Source: Hyperoodon ampullatus
Taxonomy: Eukaryota; Chordata; Mammalia; Artiodactyla; Ziphiidae
Direction: 5' to 3'
NCBI GenBank assembly: GCA_949752795.1
Contig: OX457056.1
Span: 94,448,942 to 94,512,941, forward strand
DNA: 64,000 nt
Every line of letters starts with the position of its first letter. Position 1 is the stretch's first letter. Under the pieces are notes generated by a model, which did not search any database, had not been told where the DNA came from, and was given only the letters and a program-made list of their open reading frames with translations. Below, piece by piece: positions 57,505 to 64,000 of the stretch. A program made the position numbers and the translations under genes.

Positions 57505-58040
57505 TGAGTAGGATGCAAATCTGATCATGTTGCCCCCTTGTAAAAACCACTGGATGGTTTTCTAGTCCTCTTAGGATAATGTCCAAAGTTCTTAGTAGAG
57601 TTTATGAGTTCTTTGTGGATGGGCCGTTCAGTTGGTGTCCAGCCCCAGCTCATACCCACTCCCTGTCACTCTGCTGGCTGCAGCCACACTGACCTTCCTT
57701 AGTCCCTGGAGCACAGCAGGCTCCTTCCCACCTTTCATCTTGAATGTGCAGGTCCCTCTGCCTGTGTGGTCTTCCTTCTTTTCTATACCAAACCAACTCC
57801 GGTTCATCCTTCAGATCTCAGTTTTCCCATCTTCATGGAGTCCTTTCTACCTCCTGGAGGAGCTCATTCCACCCTCTGTGCTCCCCTTCTTAGTACTTGT
57901 CAGAGTTGTGGCTTTACTTGTCTTCTTTGGCCCTTTAATTAATGCCTGTCTCCCCTACTAACCCATGAATTCCACAAGGGCAGGGAATGTATCGTTACTC
58001 ACGGTATCCCAGAGCCCAGCAAGGTGCCTGCATAGATCTA
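57505..58040 (+). mobile_element. L2 fragment
   Basis: 'CAAATCTGATCATGTTGCCC', 'CTAGTCCTCTTAGGATAATG', 'CATCCTTCAGATCTCAGTTT', 'TTCCACAAGGGCAGGGAATG' and 'CCCAGCAAGGTGCCTGCATA' follow the L2 ORF2 end and 3' region in order. It is the best-preserved L2 here. The plus-strand frame 57632-57961 is a relic of it. Confidence 0.8.
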
Positions 58041-58737
58041 CGCAGCACAGACCTCCTGAACAAGGAGGGGAGGGGAGGGGCAGAGGAGGAGGAAGAAGGG
58101 ACTCCCCAGAACTAGAAAGATTCAAGCAGAGGATATGAAGGACCATCTTTCAAGCAAAGGGTTGAAAATATTCCTGTGCTGGTGGAACGATTGAACCAGC
58201 TCAAGCCAGTCAGCAAATAACTGCTAAGCACGTACTGTGTTCCAGGAGCTAGGTATCATTCTGAATCAATGCCTGCACTGATGTATAAGAGAATTTTCCA
58301 TTCTAAGAGCTGGTGATTACCTGGAGCAAATCTGTTTAATACCATAATACAGAAAAAGAAAAAACGAAAATGTATGACATTCGGGACCAGGTTTCCATCC
58401 CAAACTGCAGTCATATCTAACTTCATTGAAGACATATTATGGACTTTGAATATTGGAATTACTCCTTTTTGATGAGCCATAGCTATAATTAACAAAGAAT
58501 GGGAGAGGGAGAATTAAGTTAATATCTTGTGGGAAGCAACTGTGAGAACTAAAATAAGGAACCACCCCAGTGATTCCGATTAGCCTTTCTTAAGAGTAGA
58601 CTAAACAAAGCCCAGCTGAGTCTGTTTCCAGCGAGTCCTTCCCAAGAGTTCAAATGTGTAAGGACAGAGATGAAAAAATTCAAATTCCCTTTTACCAGGA
58701 TGTCACCAGCAGTGAAAGCCTCCATTTAGAATTCCTT
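58041..58737. other. Unassigned non-coding sequence
   Basis: A short G-rich run (GGAGGGGAGGGGAGGGG) lies near 58066. Otherwise no feature is recognised. Confidence 0.45.
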
Positions 58738-58950
58738 GGGGTTTTTTTTGGTTTTTTTGCGGTACGTGGGCCTCTCACTGCTGTGGCCTCTCCCATTGCG
58801 GAGCACAAGCTCCGGAAGCACAGGCTCAGCGGCCATGGCTCACAGGCCCAGCTGCTCCGAGGCGTGTGAGATCTTCCCGGACCGGGGCATGAACCCGTGT
58901 CCCCTGCATCGGCAGGCGGACTCCCAACCACTGCGCCACCAGGGAAGCCC
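58738..58950 (-). mobile_element. CHR-type tRNA-derived SINE, short form
   Basis: TAGAATTCCTT at 58727-58737 and 58951-58961 is a perfect 11-bp target duplication. The poly(T) tail is broken by GG pairs. Confidence 0.95.
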
Positions 58951-58961
58951 TAGAATTCCTT

Positions 58962-60344
58962 GTTTTTTTAAATGTAACTTTCACATTCTAAAACCATGTA
59001 CCTCTGATGGAAGACTGAAGCCAGACTTTGGGCTCCTGCTGTCAGGAGAGGTGTGCAGAAGGGATCATGAACAAATAGAAGGAACAGAGGCTTATGAAGG
59101 AATAGCCCAGAGCTGATTCTGGCCTTAAGGAGAACAAAATGAACTCTTTATTCATTTAAATTTCTCTGTGCAACTTATTTTATTCTTTACTCTCTGGCTT
59201 AAGTCTTGGGAGATTCATCCATTGTTATTAAATATATATCTGTTCTCATTTTTCCTGGAACATGCTGCCCAGAGATGGCCATGTGAGAAGCAGCTTGAAG
59301 ACAAATTAGTGCCACACTCCATGGCCTCTGCCCCTGGGACATTCAGCAGTCACTGCTTTCTCTGTCCAGGTGTCTCAACACCTAGAGTATGTACTCTTGC
59401 TCCCGTCTTGTGCATCTACAAGAGTTTTGTGCCTGGGAAGAGTTTTGTTGTATTTTAAGATAAGAAATATCATATCAGACTTGTTGACAAAACTGAAAAA
59501 AGTAAGAACATGGAGAAAGACTGAAGATACAATTGGCAAGGAGATAATTAATGAAGCAAGATTTTGGAAGAGGTGCGAGGGGTCTAACAAATGCTCATTC
59601 ATCTGAAAAGTCATTTTAAGACTCAGTTCCAGAGGTCTGCTACAAAAGCTCAGAGTTCTCTAAATCAGAAACTATTCAGCTTTACAACTCCTCTACTGCT
59701 TATATTTGTTTCTTCTTGTCAAAGTAATATAGTAAAATAATAATAATTCAAAAAATTTTGCCATTCATAATACAAATTTAAACTGTATTGGCTTCATGGC
59801 ACTGAAGCTGAGTTCCCATTAATTAAGGCCTGAATTGATTAGTAGATTTAAGAATCACATTTATAAATGTAGTTTTCCGAATGCCTATATAACAGAATAA
59901 GCAAGATATAAATAAACAATGTACTATTCAGCCATAGCCAATGGGTAATTTCCTGGACACAACAGTGTCAAGGTTCAATGCTTAAAAACCACGGAAAAGT
60001 GGCTGTCAAATTAATGGTGAAAGTACAGGAAGCCGACCTCTGTGACCATCGGAATGTTAAGATTCATTGACTCATTTTAATATTTTTCAAACCAATTAAA
60101 TGACCCAACTCTGGGAAAATGTGACATTTACTAGGCATTTGAGAATGATTAATTTGGTATGTGTATCTTTGTGCTTTTTTCAAACTTTGTATTATGGAAA
60201 ATTTTAAACATATGCAAAAAAGAGGACAGTATAATGAAACTTCATGTACCCATCACCCATTCCCCCTGCAAATAATTTTGAAGCAAAGTTCAGATGTCAT
60301 TTTATTTCCTCTGTGTCTACGTCTTACAATTCTAACTATTATTT
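58962..60344. other. Unassigned non-coding sequence
   Basis: No gene, RNA or repeat recognised. Confidence 0.45.
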
Positions 60345-63300
60345 TATATATGTATATTTTTATACATCTTTATTGGAGTACAATTGCTTCACAATGCTGT
60401 GTTAGTTTCTATTGTACATCAAAGTGAATCAGCCATATGCATAAATATACCCCCATATCCTCTCCCTCTTGAGTCTCCTTCTCACCCTCCCTATCCCACT
60501 CCTCTAGGTGTCGCAAAGCACTGAGCTGATCTCCCTGTGCTATGCGGCTGCTTCCCACTAGCTATCTGTTTTACATGTGGTAGTGTATGTATGTCCATGC
60601 TTCTCTCACTTCAGAGTTGCATCCCCCCCTCCCCACCGCATGTGCTCAAGTGCATTCTCTATGTCTGCGTATTTATTCCTGCCCTGCCACTAGGTTCATC
60701 AGTACCATTTTTTTTTATATTCCATATATATGCATTAGCATACAGTATTTGTTTTTCTCTTTCTGACTTACTTTGCTCTGTATGATAGACTCTAGGTCCG
60801 TCCACCTCACTACAAATAACTCAATTTCGTTTCTTTTTATGGCTGAGTAATATTCCATTGTATATATGTGCCACATCTTCTTTATCCATTCATCTGTCGA
60901 TGGACACTTAGGTTGCTTCCATGTCCTGGCTATTGTAGATAGTGTTGCAATTAACATTGTGGTACATGACTCCTTTTGAACTATGGTTTTCTCAGGGTAT
61001 ATGCCCAGTAGTGGGATTGCTGGGTCATATGGTAGCTCTATTTTTAGTTTTTTAAGGAACCGCCATACTGTTCTACATAATGGTTGTATCAATTTACATT
61101 CCCACCAACAGTGCAGGAGGGTTCCGTTTTCACCAGACCCTCTCCAGCATTTGTTGTTTGGAGATTTTCTGATGATGCCCATTCTAACTGGTGTGAGGTG
61201 ATACCTCATTGTAGTTTTGATTTGCATTTCTCTAATAATTAGTGATGTTGAGCATCTTTTCATTTGCCTCTTGGCCATGTGTATGTCTTCCTTGGTGAAA
61301 TGTTTATTTAGGTCTTCTGCCCATTTTTTAATTGGGTTGTTTGTTTTTTAAATACTGAGCTCCATGAGCCATTTGTATATTTTGGAGATTAATCCTTTGT
61401 GCGTTGTTTCATCTGCAAATATTTTCTCCCATTCTGAGGGTTGTCTTTTCATCTTGTTTATGCTTTCCTTTGCTGTGCAAAAGCTTTGAAGTTTCACTAG
61501 GTCCCATTTGTTTATTTTTGTTTTTATTTCCATTACTCTAGGAGGTGGGTCAGAAAAGATCTTGCTGTGATTTATGTCATAGAGTGTTTTTCTTATATTT
61601 TCCTCTAAGAGTTTAATAGTGTGCGGTCTTACATTTAGGTCTTTAATCCATTTTGAGTTCATTTTTGGGTATGGTGTTAGGGAGTGTTCTAATTTCTTCT
61701 TTTACATGTAACTGTCCAGTTTTCCCAGCACCACTTATTGAAGAGGCTGTCTTCACTCTATGTTCTTGCCTCCTTTGTCATAAATTAGGTGACCATATGT
61801 GCATGGGTTTAGCTCTGGGCTTTCTATCCTGTACCACTGATATATATTTCTGTTTTTGTGCCAGTACCATACTGTCTTGATTACTGTAGCTTTGTAGTAT
61901 TGTCTGAAGTCAGGGAGCCTGATTCCTCCAGCTCTGTTTTTCTTTCTCAAGATTTCTTTGGCTATTCGGGGTCTTTTGTGTTTCCATACGAATTGCAAAA
62001 TTTTTTGTTCTAAGTCTGTGAAGAATGCCATTGGTAGTTTGAAAGGGATTGCACTGAATCTGTAGATTGCTTTGGGTAGTATAGTCACTTTCACAATACT
62101 GATTCTTTCAATCCTAGAACATGGTATATATCTCCATCTGTTTATGTCATCTTTGTTTTCTTTCATCAGTGTTTTATAGTTTTCTGAGTACAAGTCTTTC
62201 ACCTCCTTAGGTAGGTTTATTCCTAGGTCTTTTATTCTTTTTGTTGTGATGGTAAATGGGATTTTTTCCTTAATTTTTCTTTCTGATTTTTCATTGTTAG
62301 TGTATAGGAAGGCAAGAAATGTCTGTGCATTAATTTTGTATCCTGCAACCTTACCAAATTCATTGATTTATTTCTAGTAGTTTCCTGGTGGCATCTTTAG
62401 GATTTTCTATGTATAGTGTCATGTCATCTGCACACAGTGACAATTTTACTTCTTTTCCAATTTGTATTCCTTTTATTTTTTTCTTCTCTGATTGCCATGG
62501 CTAGGACTTCCAAAACTATGTTGAATAAGAGTCGCGAGGGTGGACATCCTTGTCTTGTTCCTGATCTTAGTGGAAATGCTTTCAGTTTTTCACCATTGCT
62601 TATGATGTTTGCTGTGGGTTTGTCATATATGGCCTTTATTATGTTGAGGTAGGTTCCCTCTATGCCCATTTTCTGGAGAGTTTTTATCATAAGTCGATGT
62701 TGAATTTTGTCAAAAGCTTTTTTTGCATCTATTGAGATGATCATATGGTTTTTATTCCTTAATTTGTTAATATGGTGTATCACATTGATTGATTTGCGTA
62801 TATTGAAGGATCCTTGCATTCCTGGGATAAATCCCACTTGATCATGGTGTATGATCCTTTTAATATGTTGTTGGATTCTGTTTGCTAGTATTTTGTTCAG
62901 GATTTTTGCATCTATGTTCATCAGTCATACTGGCTATAATTTTCTTTTTTGTGTGATATCTTTTTCTGGTTTTGATATCAAAGCTACTCCAGTTTTCTTT
63001 GGATTTCCATTTGCAGGGAATATCTTTTTCCATCCCCTCACTTTCAGTCTGCATGTGTCCCTAGGTCTGAAGTGGGTCTCTTGTAGACAGCATATATATG
63101 GGTCTTATTTTTGTATCCATTCAGCCAGCCTGTGTGTTTTGGTTGGGGCATTTAATCAATTTACATTCAAGGTTATTATTGATATGTATGTTCCTATGAC
63201 CATTTTATTAATTGTTTTGGGTTTGCTTTGTGGGTATTTTCCTTCTCTTCTGTTTCCTGCCTAGAGGAGTTTCTTTAGCATTTGTTGTAAAGCTGGTTTG

Positions 63301-64000
63301 GTGGTGCTGAATTCTCTTAGCTTCTGCTTGTCTGAAAAGCTTTTGATTTCTCCATTGAATCTGAATGAGATCCTTGCTGGGTAGAGTAATCTTGGTTGCA
63401 GGTTTTTCTCTTTCATCACTTTAAGTATATCCTGTCACTCCCTTCTGGCCTGAAGAGTTTCTGCTGAAAAATCAGCTGATAACCTTATGGGGATTCCTTT
63501 GTATGTTATTTTTTGCTTTTCCCTTGCTGCTTTTAATATTTTTTCTTTGAATTTAATTTTTGTTAGTTTGATTAATATGTGTCTTCATGTGTTTCTCCTA
63601 GGGTTTTTCCTGTCTGGGGCTCTCTGTACTTCCTGCACTTGGGCGACTATTTCCTTTCCCATGTTAGGGAAGTTTTCCACTATAATCTCTTCAAATATTT
63701 TCTCAGACCCTTTCTTTTTCTCTTCTTCTTCTGGGACCCATATAATTTGAATGTTGGTATGTTTAGTGTTGTCCCAGAGGTCTCTGAGATTGTCTTCAAT
63801 TCTTTTCATTCTTTTTTCTTTATTCTGCTCCTCAGCAGATACTTCCACCGTTTTGTCTTCCAGCTCACTTACTCGTTCTTCTGCCTCTGTTATTCTGTTA
63901 TTGATTCCTTCTAGTGTATTTTTCATATCAGCTATTGTGTTGTTCATCTCTGTTTGTTTGTTCTTTAGTTCTTCTAGATCTTTGTTAAACATTTCTTGTA
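60345..64000 (-). mobile_element. Long internally deleted L1, running off the right edge
   Basis: From right to left on the minus strand: ORF1 (63992-63585 open, with the coiled-coil NRITEAEERVSELEDKTVEV; a TGA follows, and ORF1 C-terminal sequence continues in frame to about 63262). Next comes the ORF2 start (about 63180) and part of the endonuclease. Near 62980 there is a jump into the reverse transcriptase at 'AAACCAGAAAAAGATATCAC'. RT sequence then fills 62921-62424 ([23 protein letters not shown]), followed by broken frames 62202-61753 and 61662-61348. The C-terminal frame 61278-60715 keeps [16 protein letters not shown]. The 3' UTR ends near 60345. About 1 kb of endonuclease and early RT coding is missing, and stops and frameshifts occur in both ORFs, so the copy is dead. 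The 5' UTR and the start of ORF1 lie outside the window. Confidence 0.9.

Overview
The window is nuclear DNA from a mammal, almost certainly a whale or dolphin (Cetacea). The evidence is many tRNA-derived SINEs of the CHR type, which carry the cetartiodactyl head 'GGCTTCCCTGGTGGCGCAG'. Several are the short form that ends in a poly(A) tail after 'GAGGCCCGCGTACC'. These sit among L1 LINEs with cetartiodactyl-type 3' ends, and ancient MIR, L2, MER5A-like and Tigger-like repeats. Most open reading frames in the window are SINE or L1 sequence, or chance.

Only one stretch looks like part of a working host gene. At about 19.6-20.3 kb there is a CpG-rich, promoter-like block. It contains a minus-strand first exon (start codon 20007-20005, splice donor at 19899/19898) that encodes a 36-residue signal peptide. 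The rest of that gene would lie at lower coordinates, but I see no second exon between 1 and 19.9 kb, so most of the left third is probably its first intron. I could not name the gene.

The left part (1-19.6 kb) holds an LTR-like element (0.84-1.53 kb) and a broken, intron-less minus-strand copy of NAALADL2 (3.5-4.4 kb). It also holds old antisense L1 sequence (5.8-10.9 kb) interrupted by an 835-bp unclassified insertion with a perfect 17-bp target duplication and by a small inverted L1. An unidentified minus-strand retrocopy tail lies at 11.55 kb and a 2.2-kb plus-strand L1 at 12.5-14.7 kb. Upstream of the promoter (20.3-28.7 kb) the sequence is mostly unassigned, with old repeats and short tandem duplications. 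From 28.7 to 34.8 kb nested L1 fragments are interrupted by SINEs and a Tigger-like DNA transposon. The block at 34.8-38.8 kb is AT-rich and poor in recognisable repeats. A nested L1 complex with a 14-bp target duplication fills 39.3-41.8 kb. The right part (41.8-64 kb) alternates SINEs, MIR, L2 and MER5-like fragments with two internally deleted L1s; the second runs off the right edge.

Nothing here works together as an operon or system. No intact L1, no RNA gene, no CRISPR array and no complete protein gene was found. The most useful leads are the orphan first exon with its promoter, the NAALADL2 retrocopy, the 835-bp insertion and the rearranged L1 copies. Repeat names rest on recognition by eye, and boundaries without target duplications are approximate.
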